Below are positions 11,731 through 24,100 of a stretch of DNA of 64,000 bases, piece by piece. Source of the stretch: Symsagittifera roscoffensis (lineage: Eukaryota > Xenacoelomorpha > Acoela > Convolutidae); contig NC_087065.1 of assembly GCF_963678635.1 (NCBI RefSeq), forward strand, positions 41,605,430-41,669,429. Direction: 5' to 3'. The notes below the pieces were generated by a model that did no database searches, was not told the DNA's origin, and was given only the letters and a program-made list of their open reading frames with translations. Within the stretch, counting starts at the first letter, position 1, and every line of letters begins with the position of its first letter. Position numbers and translations under genes: made by a program.

Positions 11731-12152
11731 AAGAGTAATGAACTTGAGTGAACATAAAAAAAACACTGACTTTCTTGAAAAAATCTTGAATTTCAAAGAA
11801 AAAACAGATGCCCTTTAAGCTCTGTGAATTTCAAGAACAATTTGTGTGGCGCTTTTTTGATAACATGAACCCAACTTGAAAAACTGGACCAATAGGTAAA
11901 GTTTTTATTCCGCTGGGATATCTTAAGAATAAATTCCACTTTCGAAACTAATAATCGTTCACGTTTTTTGAGCCATTTCAACGTTCGTATTTGAGGAGTG
12001 CTAATTCCGTCACTTTCAGCAGATGAATTTCAATTGAACTCAAAAAGTGCATTATACTTAAGTGCATCAATATTTTAAGACTTTTTCCTGAAAAATCAAA
12101 CAAAAAACATTAAGACCTATATATAAGAGTCTTCACTACGTTCATTACTCTT
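11731..12152. mobile_element. MITE with AAGAGTCAATGAACG termini, copy B1
   Basis: The left end reads AAGAGTAATGAAC and the right end GTTCATTACTCTT, giving inverted ends. Inside are blocks shared by all copies: GGATCAATAGGTAAAGTTTT, TTATTCCGCTGGGAAATCT, CTTTCGAAACTAGAAGTCG and ACCTATATAAGAGTCTTCAC. It has no coding capacity and is about 420 bp. Confidence 0.7.
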
Positions 12153-12794
12153 AAAAATTAACAGAAAAGCTGAAAATTACGGTTTTAAAGTACAAAATCA
12201 GCGTGTAACACACCTCTTTCCTCGCAGAAATTATAAAAAAGCAATGCAATCTGTCAACCATTGTTATGATTAACCTAACCTGGATGAAAGATTTCTACTA
12301 AATATGTTGTTTTTGTCCAAAAATAATTGTATTTGCTCAAACTCTACACTGCCTGTAAGCTTTGATGAATTATTTTTTTTTTACTATATATCGAATTACA
12401 GGAAATTAAGTGTTATTTTTCATGAAAAAAAAACAATTCTCTGGCCTCTGCTTAGACAAGCATACCTTAAGCTATCAGCCCTTAGCAATGTCAGCAAAAA
12501 CTTTGGTAAGCGAGTCTAAAGTTTGTTTTAGTTATGTTAGACATTAAGATAAATATGGAAGTTACCCAACTCGAGGCTCGACATTACCGAAGGTAGTATA
12601 AAGCAAAAGAGGCGGAGGGGGCAAAAAAGGCTCAACACAGTCCTTACTCTTTGATTTCGATTGAAGCAAACTACAATCGAAGTTTTTATTCAATCTTTAC
12701 CAAGTGACGGTGGGGTTATCAGTTCATAAAAAGATTTAACTCAAAAATAATACGGATTGATGCTAAAGCGAAGAAAAATAGAGCAAACAGACAG
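12153..12794. other. Gene-free AT-rich spacer
   Basis: Nothing recognised. One short open frame (12304-12519, plus) is Phe/Lys-rich with no family features. Confidence 0.4.
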
Positions 12795-13046
12795 TTGGAA
12801 AAAGTGTCAATGAGCGCAATGAAACCACAAAAAAAAGATTTGATTATTTTTAAACGTTTTCGACAACAAAATGAGTGCCTTGAAGAAAATTTGCACCTTG
12901 AGCAAATGAAATTGAATTTAACTTAAGAATAGCAAAAATAAGTAAGTGCATTTTTAAAAGAATTATGTATGAATGCAATTCTAGTACTTGAGATTTAAGA
13001 CTTTCCTTTAAAAAAATCATCGGGTCTTCACTAAGTTCATTAAACA
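12795..13046. mobile_element. Short MITE copy B3 (internally deleted)
   Basis: The left end AAAGTGTCAATGAGCGCAAT and the right end GGTCTTCACTAAGTTCATTA match the B family, but the copy is only about 250 bp, so most of the interior is missing. Confidence 0.5.
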
Positions 13047-13100
13047 CATTCTTGTCAAAAGACTTCTATTGAATAACTTTGAAAGCAAAACCATTTTCAA

Positions 13101-13106
13101 TTTATT
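13101..13106 (-). terminator. Poly(A) signal AATAAA for the 13241-13762 gene
   Basis: TTTATT on the plus strand, about 135 nt past the TAA stop of the small gene on the minus strand. Confidence 0.4.
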
Positions 13107-13240
13107 CAGATTTAGAAACCACGCTTCTTATTGAAATACGGTTTTAAATGACTTATCTATCACTAGCGGCGGAACTAGACAATTAACGTTACAGCTCAGT
13201 CAAAATTAACAGGACAAATGGCTTCCTTCAAAAAGGCAAA

Positions 13241-13762
13241 TTAATTTCCCGTGTTGTCAAAAATATTCAAAAATTTTCCTCTGTTGATTTCATGCAGTTC
13301 TTGCACACCAAGTTCGTAGGCAATATTCTCTAGTTCATCTAATTTGGACAATATGCCCTGTGTGCTCAAAGTGCTGTACTCGGAGAGAATTGTGATATCC
13401 CCCTTTTCAAAATTAACCTTCCCACTGACGCCCCCTGTAGCGACGGTGGCGGGAACACGGATAGAAGCTCGATTCTTGGAGTAAAATTTGCTCAAATTTA
13501 GTACTGTTTCAGGCCAAATTTCAGGCGATGATCTGCCATTGATAGTTTCATTTGAGAGCAAAGCAGTGTGCCTTTCGTTTGGCACAGTTGGAGTATTCGG
13601 AAAATGTTGGTTTTCAGGAAAAGGTTCTTGAGAAGAAGAATTGGCTTTTGTCATGGGGAAAAGAGACTGCGACGAGGTTATTGAATGGTCCAAAGTTCCA
13701 AACCGTCGATCCGTTGCAAAGTTATCGGAAAATGACTTAGCATTAGAACCATTGGCAGACAT
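13241..13762 (-). CDS. Small protein of unknown function, 173 residues
   Basis: The frame is open and protein-like. The N-terminal two thirds is Ser/Asn/Pro-rich and probably disordered (MSANGSNAKSFSDNFATD...). The C-terminal 40 residues look helical and amphipathic (GILSKLDELENIAYELGVQ...). I do not recognise a family. The start is chosen at an ATG 8 nt after a good acceptor (CATACATTTTCAG, exon start 13770). The frame also runs upstream of that acceptor, but that part lacks protein character. It lies about 970 nt downstream of the seryl-tRNA synthetase stop on the same strand, separated by a MITE. It could instead be the last exon of a longer gene, but little room for other exons exists before SARS2. 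Confidence 0.5.
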   Translation of the reverse strand: MSANGSNAKSFSDNFATDRRFGTLDHSITSSQSLFPMTKANSSSQEPFPENQHFPNTPTVPNERHTALLSNETINGRSSPEIWPETVLNLSKFYSKNRASIRVPATVATGGVSGKVNFEKGDITILSEYSTLSTQGILSKLDELENIAYELGVQELHEINRGKFLNIFDNTGN

Positions 13763-14194
13763 ACGAGATTCTGAAAATGTATGACTGTTAAATATAAAGT
13801 AGTCCACAGACAATGAGCAAAAAATTGTAACTAAAACAAAACAAGACTGCTCATATATCAGGGCAAAACCCTGAATGTTTTGACTGTCCCTTAATCCATA
13901 TCGAATAATTTTTAGGGAAACAAACGCTTTCAGGATTATGTATACAATCTACAACGCGCGCATAAATTAGTCCAGAGCATGGTTAAATTGGCAATTCCCA
14001 AAAGGTTGCAAAATTTTCAAAAAAAATAGGTGGCCTCAAAGAAAGCTCTTTGAAACTTAACATTTTTTCTAATGGTCGCTTATTTGAAAGAAATGACCAC
14101 ACAGAGGAAACGAATTTGAATTTCAATTCGCGGGCAAATCTAAAAATGAACGTCCACTTTCAGAAACTGAAACATTGCCAATCGAAGATTGGAA

Positions 14195-14610
14195 AAGAGT
14201 AATGAAAGAAAGTAAAAATAAAAAAAAAATCAACTTTCGAAGTTCAAAGAAGAAAGATATGCCCTTAAAACTCTTTGAATTTCTAGAACAATTTATGATT
14301 GGCGCTTTTTTGTTAACATGAACCCAACTTGAAAAAACTGGATCAATAGGTAAAGTTTTTATTCCGCTGGGAAATCTTAAAAAAAAATTCCACTTTCGAA
14401 ACTAGAACTCGTTCACGTTTTTCTGGGCAATTTCCACGTTCGTATTTGAAGAATGCTTACTACGTCACTTTCAGCAGATGAATTTCAATTGAACTCAAAA
14501 AGGGCATTATACCTAAGTGCATCAATATTTCAAGACTTTTTCCTGGAAAAAAAAAACAAAAAAAAAACAGCAAGACCTATATAAGAGTCTTCACTACGTT
14601 CATTACTCTT
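14195..14610. mobile_element. MITE copy B2
   Basis: It starts AAGAGTAATGAAAG and ends TTCATTACTCTT, about 416 bp. It is visibly similar to the 11731-12152 copy along its length, including the GGTAAAGTTTTTATTCCGCT block. It lies between the SARS2 stop and the next gene. Confidence 0.7.
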
Positions 14611-14728
14611 AATCAGTCTTCAAATATCGAAGAAAAAATATCCACCATATTCCTGCTTTTTGCTCACTTTCTACTTCAACATTGAGAAAGAAACAATCTT
14701 TTCAAAACATAAATAAAAGCAACTTATT

Positions 14729-15108
14729 TCAATCAAAACCATGCTTCCTTATGTAATGAGGTTTCTTCTTGAAAGACAACTTTGAGAACTTCAATCCTTG
14801 TAATTTATCAATTTTTCCAGGCTGCTCAGCAGAAATTTGGTCGCGGCAGAACTCAGGCATATACTGTTGCAGCACTCGGGGAATTTGAATTGATTTATCT
14901 TTTCTTTGATAGTTCTCCAAAATGGCAATTATCATTCTCGGAGTTGCACATGCAGTGCCATTGACAGTGTGAACGAACTCTGATTGGCTAGTAATATGGA
15001 GTCTCTGAGACTGAAAGTTCGTACAGTTTGAGCAAGATGAGATTTCGCCCCACTCTTTTCTTCCGGGCAAGTATGCCTCAATGTCGATTTTGCGATAAGC
15101 AGGAGCAC
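14729..15108 (-). CDS. SARS2: SARS2 exon 6 (residues 381-506)
   Basis: It follows acceptor GTGTTTTCCCAG and begins in the middle of a Gly codon. It encodes [16 protein letters not shown], then [19 protein letters not shown] and motif 3, [20 protein letters not shown], ending in a basic tail. The order and spacing are those of seryl-tRNA synthetases. Confidence 0.93.
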
Positions 15109-18100
15109 CTGGGAAAACACATAAGGCTCTTTTAAGAAATAGACTAAAAACTAGTACTTTACATTGAGAACTTGCGCCATTAAAATTTAGAAAAAAATCT
15201 AGACAAAATGGAGAAACTTAGCATTTTTGTGATTAAGAAAAAGGATATTGTAGCTTTTCAATCACCATGAAAATTTTAGGGTCAGAATATAATGCTGAAA
15301 TTTTAATGCTGAAATATAATGTGTAAGCTGCAATTAAGTAATAAATCTAATCCCCCAGTGACACTATAAAAGCAGACTCTGCCTGCCTTCCAGCAGCCCC
15401 GTGCTGATTGCCTCAATGACGAGGAAGGATTTGTATAAACTTTTAAATAATTTGCATAAAACAGCTCACAGATAACCCTATTTTCTCTGAAAAACACACA
15501 TGAAATTTGCAAAAACAAGTCTAAAACTTCGGACTTTTTTTAAAAGTTTTTTGGGATTAAGTTGTTTTTCTGTGGAGATTTAAACAGTTTTGAGTCGCAC
15601 GTCCAACTGAGTTGCACGTTCAACTGAGTTGCACGTTCAACTGAGCAACTCTAGCAAGCCCGTTTAATTTTTCAATCTTAAGTTGATTAGGAAAATAAGC
15701 ATGCTTAGTGTCGCTTCAAAATACTTACATAGACTTGAATAACTTGCATAGTTTGACTGACAAAGAGATAAAATTTTCTATGCAAGATTTTTATTTGATA
15801 AATTGAAGAGAAAAATAAACTGAACTTTGATAGCTTCAATCCTTATTTTCATCCCCATATGTCAAAAAAGGTAGTTAAATTAGATAGCAATAATTTTTTT
15901 TGCTTAATATTTGGAAGAAATTCTCCGCGAAATCAGATTTGCAAGCAAGCTATTCAAGAGATGAAAATTTTGAAATAATTTGAGAAGTTTCTATAGCTTT
16001 AATTGTTTCACATGAAGTTAGTGCTTTGCAGCAAATCATTCAAACAATGAAAATTTAAAAAATTCATTTATTTTAACCGCTGAAATTTTTCTGAAGGAAA
16101 TACAGTTAAGCGCTTGCCAGTTTTAAAAAAAATGTTGTTTTGATAGTTTTAAAGACTGTGTGAACATTTGACTTAGTCAAAACAAGCTATTGAAATGATT
16201 AAAATTTTGAATGGATCAGTTTTTCATAGCTTGAATTGGTTGACGAAAACATATACTTATTTCGAAGCAAGCTATTCAAGCGACCAAACTTTTAAACATC
16301 TCAAGTTCCATTGATGAGATGATTGGTTGGCTAAACGTTTAAATAAATTTTTTAATGCAAGATATGGAGCAAAAAAAAACTTCGAAATAATTGAGAAAAA
16401 ACGTTGCAATGCTTTGAGTATTTTTTCGCAGTTTTGGCGTTCAAACTCTCTGTGACATAGCGAGAAAAAGACCATCAAAAAAAAACTTTATTTCAAAGTA
16501 AAATATTGAATTTAGAAATAAATATCTTTCAATTAACATCACAGCCGATCATATTTTTGACCCTTAGATTCTTCGAAGTTTGTCAAGTTTTTTGGTGGGA
16601 ACATCGGGTTAAAAAACACTTGTTGTGCTCAATTGTATTTGTTTCTCCCTCCCTTACATCCCCGAAAAAGAGTTCTTCAATTAGGACGACAATGTCTTCG
16701 AAAGACTACTACCTAACCATAGGAAACACACGTGCGCCAACGAAGATGAGCTTAACAGACAGCTGGGCGAACAGCTAAACGCAGGTTTGCAAAGCGCACT
16801 CTGAGAAACGCTGGGACAATGGAGGGCCTCTGAAACGCAAAAGAAGCATTCACAACATCAGTTCTCATCAGTCAATCAAAGCATGAAGGACTTGAAGTCT
16901 TCGGTGACCAGCATCAAAAACGAAGAAAAATGACAAAATCATCAACGCAGTTGCTTCGGTCAAAAATGAGTTGACTGTTCTGATGCATAAGTTAGTACTG
17001 CTGGTAAAGTGATATTGAAGGTTCTCTTCAAGAGAAGTCAGATCATCTTTTTGAAATCAGGTTGACAGAGTAGCGGAAAATGGGTCCGCAGTTTTCTCTC
17101 ATCTATCGCAAAACCAACCAACAATTGAAGTTAAACAGCTAGTGAAACCTAATTCAGGAAAAGAACGCTCTCGAATTATGCCTGTCATACTCCACAACGC
17201 ATGGAACGTTGGTGCTCTTCTGGGAATTGACAAACAAAAACCTCATTGAAATCTTCATCAAAACTATTGACGATTACATTTTTTATCGTTTAAGGCTAGT
17301 TGGCCTGAGTTACCTTATCTTTAGTTTTTATAAACCAACTAAAAACAGCGCTTTTCGATAGAGCTTGGAAAAATGCAGAACCATACTATCTAGTGAGCTC
17401 TGTACTGAACTGATGATAACGAGAATTTCTTGGAGAGTTTCATAAGCCCAACTTCGATCAAGATATTGATTTCCCTACAGCCCGCAAATCCACCTTAGAT
17501 ATTGTAATTCATCCAAGTCAAAAATAATCGTATCGTCTCCAGTAGACAACTATATCCTTACTTTGATCATTACCCAAGAACAAATTGCTTGAAAGGTTCG
17601 ACAAAAGCTGCGCAAAATTCTCCAGAACAAACTTGGAGGTGAAAAATGTTCCGCTTCTCCCAAAATGCAGATCAAAAACCAATGCCTCGTTGAATGGTAC
17701 GTCTGGCTGAATTCTCACTTGAAAGAGTGTATCACCTTTGCAGCAGTTCATCGAAGCAGTTTACCTCCATGAAAACACAGAGCAGTCCTGACCAAGAGTG
17801 GATAAGACGCGCGGCCTTTAACACAAAGGTGGTGGGTTCGAATGCCGCTTCGGTCATGGTTGGAAAGTCCAAGTGTCATCCGCCTCCTCAAAGTTCCTTA
17901 AGGAGTAAAAGGTCCAAGGTTGAAAGGTAGCTAAAATGTCCAAATTTACGTCGGGTGTCAAAGCAGCGAGCTTATAAAAACAGATTACTTCAAGGATCTT
18001 CAGGCTCAGAATCACAAATCCAACCTATTGTGCAATAATGCTCGGCAAGATTCACTGCTGATACAATAGAAGGTCATGTTTAGGAAATAGATGCTTGTTC

Positions 18101-21100
18101 TGTCTTTGCTCCGGTGATCGGGCAAACAAACTGAAAAAAAAGGAAGTTGGTCCAGTGTCACCGCTCCTTAAAAGGGCTTGGAAAGCCAATTTAACACAGA
18201 AGCCAAGCCAAGCTCGCAAATCGTAGTGAGATTGAAATTAAAAAAATCGAAAACTGGGAAAATGAAAATACCTGTCAAATGAAAATGACAGAAAAATAGT
18301 CGAAAAGCCCGACAACCAGTATTAAATAAGCTTTTAAAAATTACCGAGCAGTCACTAAGCCTACAACAAGTGGTAAGACGACCATTGGTTCGAAAAAAAG
18401 CTAGCAGAAGTTTTTGTTATACAAAACTGCGAACAATTAAGTTTTTCAACTTTAAAATCTTGCAACACAAAATTAGAAGACAAATCCGATAAACCCAAAC
18501 CATTTTTGCCGAACAAACAACGTCACCGCCATTAACTTTACAACTTACAGGAGCTCCAACGATAAAAACTGCTGATAAAACAATAATCTCCGCAGTGTGC
18601 CAACTAAGCGAACAAACGATGAGCAGACAAATAAAGTCTGACAGTTCAACTTTTTACGAAAAATAATTGAAAATTTTATACATAAAAAAAATTAGTTCCT
18701 ACCGTGACTCGCACCCGAGACCTTAGGGTACTAAGGCAACCGCTTTATCTATAGGCAAGCGTTAACAGTTCCGAAAATGCTGAAATTCACTACTAAAGCA
18801 ATTTTACAATGTGTAAGAAACGTTGTTTACGGGATAAAAAGTCTAGTTCCCGATTACAAGACACTTGCTCTTACTAGTGCTATAATAACCGGACTGCGAA
18901 AACTGCTACTTTTGAATCTCAAACTTTCGAAAAACGATTGCATGATCCGCTCTATCAGCACATAATTGATTTTATTTTACCTTGTCAGTACGGCTTCCAG
19001 AAAAGACATTGGAACACTCTCCAACTTCTCTATTGTGTGGAAAACATTCGAAAAGAAATTAAAGTTTTTGATCATCTCGTTGAAATCATTAACTTGGATT
19101 TCTCAAAAACCTTCAAACATAGTAGCAAACTGACAGTTGAAAAAGAGTAATGAACGCAAAAAAAAAAGAAAACAAAACTCACTTGATTTTCGACAAAATT
19201 TCCACTTTTAAATTATGAAGAAACAAGAAGATGGATTCAAACCTTTTTGAATTTGTAAAACAATTTATGATTGAAACTTTTCTCAGTAAAACTAACCCAA
19301 TTTGAGCAAACTAGATCGATAGGAGAAACTTTTATTTCGCTGGGAAATCTGGTATCTAATTTCATCTTTGAAATAAGAAGCCGATCACTTTATTCGTGAC
19401 CTTTAATTTCTTGCTGTTCGATTAACAAAAGAAATGAAGTGAACTCAAAAATAAATCAAAAGTCAAACCGCGAAAAATTAAAATTGAGCGTAGATTTAAT
19501 CATTCGATAGTGATTAAGAAGTTTAAACAAATCGGTATCGGAGCAAGTTTGATCAAACTTCTTCGAGCCTATCAACCGAAAAAAAATTCAATTGATAAAA
19601 ACTGACACAGAGTAGAGTCAGAAATTTGAGCAGGCACAAGTTGAGCCAAAAAATGCATTAACTCTTTCGCTCGTCAATCGACTCATAATGAGACTGTTAA
19701 TCCGATGTAAAATAAACCGAAACCTTTTAAACCGAAAAAATATGAAAAAGGAAAACCGAAAAAAACTGCAAATGGCGTTGGTAAATTTACAACCAACAGA
19801 AAAAAACCGTTTTCGAAAGAAAGCGGGCATTTGAAACACACATATGCTCAAAACATGTCGGTTATTTGACAAAACTAAAGAATTGGAATTGAATGCCAGT
19901 TAGAGTCATTCTGTGAACAAACTTACTAACGGGATGAAAAAAAGTCTTATACTCGAGTGCTATACTCTTACTTATTGCAAAGGTAAAGATGGTCTAAACG
20001 GTCTAAAAGCAATGGTCTAAAAACAGAAAAAATTTGACTTAAGTTGGCTTATACGGGCTAATTGATAAAACAATTATTAGAATCGTCAAAAAATACCCAG
20101 AAAATGAATAAATTATGATCGTCAAAAAATACCAAGAAAATGAATAAATTATGCATGAATTGAATAATTGCATTAAATTTTTTGATTGAATTTTTTTTTA
20201 AATCTTGATGAATTTACTCAAATTATGCATAAAATGTTCGTTGTTCTGGTATTACTGACATTTCTGATAATTAATTTACCGATTAGCTTGAAAAAATTGA
20301 TATTTTTCAGTTTTTCTGCTCTTGGACTCTTTCTGCTCTTAGACCATTCTGTGCTCTTAGACCATTCTGCTTATTGACTGGCCATCGGGCGTTCAACAGT
20401 GCCGAAAAAGGCGGGGAAATTTCAGAATAATTTAAACGCATTTTCTAAAGAGCGAGAAATTACTGACGCTAATTATCAAAGAAAATCAATCCAATTTCGG
20501 CGCCAAAATGTCTGGAACTGCAAATTGAACAATTATTTTGGCGCCAAAACGTCTAAATTGCAAATTTTCTCTCCCAAAATCTGTAAGTGCCACTTAAGAT
20601 TGTAAACGTTCGCCGTTTAATTTTTGGTTGCCGCACTTAATATGTGGAAATTTGTTGATATTTTCGGCACTGTTGAACAAAGTTTTCATTTTCGGCACTG
20701 TTGAACTAAAAAAAAATTTCGGCACTGTTGTACTTCGGCACTGTTATACTGCCCCCAACAAATTGGTGGTTATTCAACTAACATTAATTTGCCATAACAA
20801 TAAAGCTCAACTTAAATCAATTAATTGCTTGTCAAAAACTGATAGAAACAAGGGTCAATATATTGCACTTGAATGATTGCAACTAATTGCTCATCAATTT
20901 ACAATTCCTAAGCCCTAAATATATTAACTTCAAGCTCAATAAATCTCAAAAAAAAAACATTTTGACACTTCTTTTGAAAAAACTGGATCAAAATATTAAA
21001 TTGGTATTCCACTGCTGATTACAAACAGATCCAATTTTTGAAAAAGAAACTCAATCGCCACTAAAGAGCGTTATTTGCATTCTCTAAAGACTTTGAATTA

Positions 21101-24100
21101 GATCAGATGTGAAATCACAAAAGTTCATTAATGAGCGTGGACAATTTTTAACAAACGCGCGAAAACAAACACACCCACGACCTAAATAAGCAAAAATAGC
21201 AAAAAGTCTTGAAAAAAAATATATGGTCGGCCACGGAATTCGACCCACTGACCTCCAGGTACAATTAACTCGCCTGCGCCGCAGCGTCATCAAACCTTGC
21301 TGTCTAATGAAGTTATAAGGCCTATTATAAAGCTACTATTATAAATCCAACTGAAAATTGGAAAAGTGTCAACGAACGCAAGAAAAAAGTACGGTTCAAT
21401 AAAATCGATCCTTAGCTAAATTTTTATGCTGGTTGCAAATCTTAAAAAAATCCACTTTCGAACCTTAAATTTATTCACATATTTTAAAAAATATTTCCGC
21501 TTTCTGATTCGGAGACCGTTATTGTGATTAGCAAATAAAATTGAACTGGACTTTGAAGAACTACAAACGATCAAAAAATTGGTATGAGACTTCTCCTTCG
21601 ATTGGAAACATACTTCAATTGAAGAAAATTTTCTTCTGCTTTAATTGGACGCAATTTTTTTCGATTGAAAAGAGGGTTTTATTGGATAAAAGGGCAAGTA
21701 TATTTTGCTTATAGTCGAAAAAAGTGATATCAATGTTAATACTGAGTAAAATCCGCTCGCAAAAAAAATCACTGGAAAGCAGCTAAAGACTAAAGCTATT
21801 TAATTTTAAAGCCTTCAATTTAAAAAAGATCTAAAATGTTTGTAGAAGCTCTAGACAGAATTGACTGAAATTTCAGCAATTGATTAAGTAAAATGCCAAA
21901 ATCTGACGTAGTTTTTACTTTTTAGCAGAGTAAATTTTTGTAATCCTCGTCAGTTAAAGAGAAACTTATATGAGGGCCTGGCCTAGATCTTAAGCTTTTC
22001 AACAAACATTAAAATTCTAATCAAAACTGCAAACTCCTTTGGTTGTTTAAGGGAAACTTTTGGCGCTAAGAACGTTTCTCAGGCTCCTTCGTTTCATTGA
22101 ATGAATAAACGAGGCCTTGAGAACAACTTTCTATGGATTGTTTTATCATGCTATATTCCAATAAACGGTTCATGCCAAATTTTCAACGCGGTAGCGAAGT
22201 TGCACTTCGCATACACAAGCAAAAATATGACCGATAACGCTACTGGAAAAACCTGACTGAGTACAACTTTGAGTCTACAAAATTTCTTAAGTGACGCATG
22301 CCATATATGAGTCTACATAATTTTAAAGTGACACAAGCCAATTATGACGCATTAGCAGTACCAGTCAATTTGAAAAAAAAGACATTTACCAACTAACATG
22401 CCTCAATTTATAGAGCAGACGAATTTTAATTAGTATACGAAAAAAAATCATTAAAAACATCCGACCCTGCCCAGGTTTGAACCCTCTTATTTTGTTGTGG
22501 GTCTCCTTCGCTACCTCTACGCTACAGATCCATGATACTTTGAAGCTAAAGTTCTAATTGTAAAACAATAGTCTGTGTTAAAACCCTTAGCATTGTCTGT
22601 ACTTAATGGCTGGTTATTGATCAAAAAGAACACTTTCAAAATGAACACATTTTGTCGCAACATTTACGCGGCAACCATATTTGCGACTTAGGTTGGAAAA
22701 AGAAGATAGTTCATACTATAACACAAGCTTTGCTAGTGTAATCATGCAAAAATTTCAAAAGTGAATCGCAAATAGTTGCAGAGAAAAAGGCAAAAAGAAA
22801 ATTGAAATTAAAGTTGAAACTTTTCACGTGACGGTACTATGCTTTATAAAACTGAGTCATTTTTAAAACAACTCCTGTTTTGCTTTGACCGGTTTATGTA
22901 CTAAGGGGACTCTCAGCAGAATAAGCCTCTCGTCCCACCCCTTTTTACAATAATGGCCAAATACATACAGCCGCCATTAGGGCCCATGTGACATTTCAAC
23001 CCAGCGACCAAATAGCTGCAACTGATTTACATTGACTACTGGCACTTCTTAACCATCATAATTGTTCCCTTGGAAAATAGGCCGAGTAGCAAATAAGAAA
23101 CGTGCGCTTTGTTGCACCGACACTAGGGTAGAATTTTTAAGAAGATCCTTAACACTTTCAAGACATTATGCTTTTTGGAAAATTGAATGAAGATAAAACC
23201 CAATCCACTAATTGCAGGTAGTACGTGGATTGCAACGAAAAGAATAATACTAGGAAAAGGATAGTGTGAAGTGATCTCTTCTGCAACACAACGATCAGAG
23301 AGCATTTTTGCTTTATGATAATAACCAATATTGATGGTAATTAAGACCAAAACTGAAAAATAATTATAACCAAGCTTGCGATCATACTGAAAACTCATAC
23401 CCAATTACAAAAACTAAAATTGTGGATTTTCGGAGAAATTTGCGGAGAAATTTTCAAAGAACTTAAATCTTATTCTCCCATATTATTGAAATTTTGAACC
23501 CGCTAAAATGCTTTGTAGATGCATTCAACAAATTAAAGTCAAAGCTTAAACTTAACAACATCATTTACGATACAGTATGCAGTCATGTTTCAAATATAAC
23601 CAGTACCATTTCTCAAGGAATATTAATTCAACTCCATACTGAAGAGAAAACTGTGAAAACATTGCTGAAAAAACTCACCTAGATCATCGGCAGGTACTTC
23701 TATGACCCTGTACGGAATTTGAATGGCATCGAACAGCTCTTTCTGAATGGAGACAAACTCATCGAATAAAAGCTCCCCTGTGATTGAATCCTTTGCAACA
23801 CCCACCATCTCTACCTGTGAAACAAATGTTGAGAGTTCTACCTTTAAAAGCAAATTTTGAGAATCTGGGACACAATTCGTCCCAGATTCATTTCGGAAGT
23901 TTGTGAGAGTTGTTTGGGAAGATTCGTGCCAATTAATTTAGGCGGGGCGAAATGTGTGAGGTAAAAATATGTATCGACCTTAAGAACCCTATGATAAAAC
24001 GAGTGAGACACGACAATTTAAAGAATTCAATGAATCAAACCATTCTGAACTTTCTCGAGCAATATCTACTACAACAAGGCTGATTCGAGAAATCAAGTCA

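Larger units (their letters stand above)
16690..19590 (+). mobile_element. Decayed non-LTR retrotransposon (LINE) in SARS2 intron 5
   Basis: Three protein remnants occur in the right order on the plus strand. Around 16700-16935 is an ORF1-like, Gln/Lys-rich, probably coiled-coil peptide ([18 protein letters not shown], then [20 protein letters not shown]) with stops. At 17443-17526 is an endonuclease-like end ([18 protein letters not shown]). At 18938-19120 is a reverse transcriptase piece with QYGFQKRH...TLQLL and LDFSKTF, and its continuation at 19501-19572 ([20 protein letters not shown]). Stops, frameshifts and insertions (repeat at about 18300-18905, MITE at 19143-19490) show it is dead. 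Confidence 0.75.
19600..22185. other. Repeat-rich part of SARS2 intron 5
   Basis: No gene seen. A 38-bp unit beginning ATCGTCAAAAAATACC is duplicated at about 20082-20155. TGCTCTTAGACCATTCTG is duplicated near 20335-20370. GGCGCCAAAA...GTCTNNAANTGCAAATT is duplicated at about 20500-20570, and a TTCGGCACTGTTGAAC cluster follows. A tRNA-like block is at 21225-21297. Confidence 0.5.

Noticed and set aside
17786-17850. Functional tRNA gene
   Set aside because: A- and B-box-like motifs are present but I could not form proper acceptor and anticodon stems, and many similar tRNA-derived repeats exist in the window.
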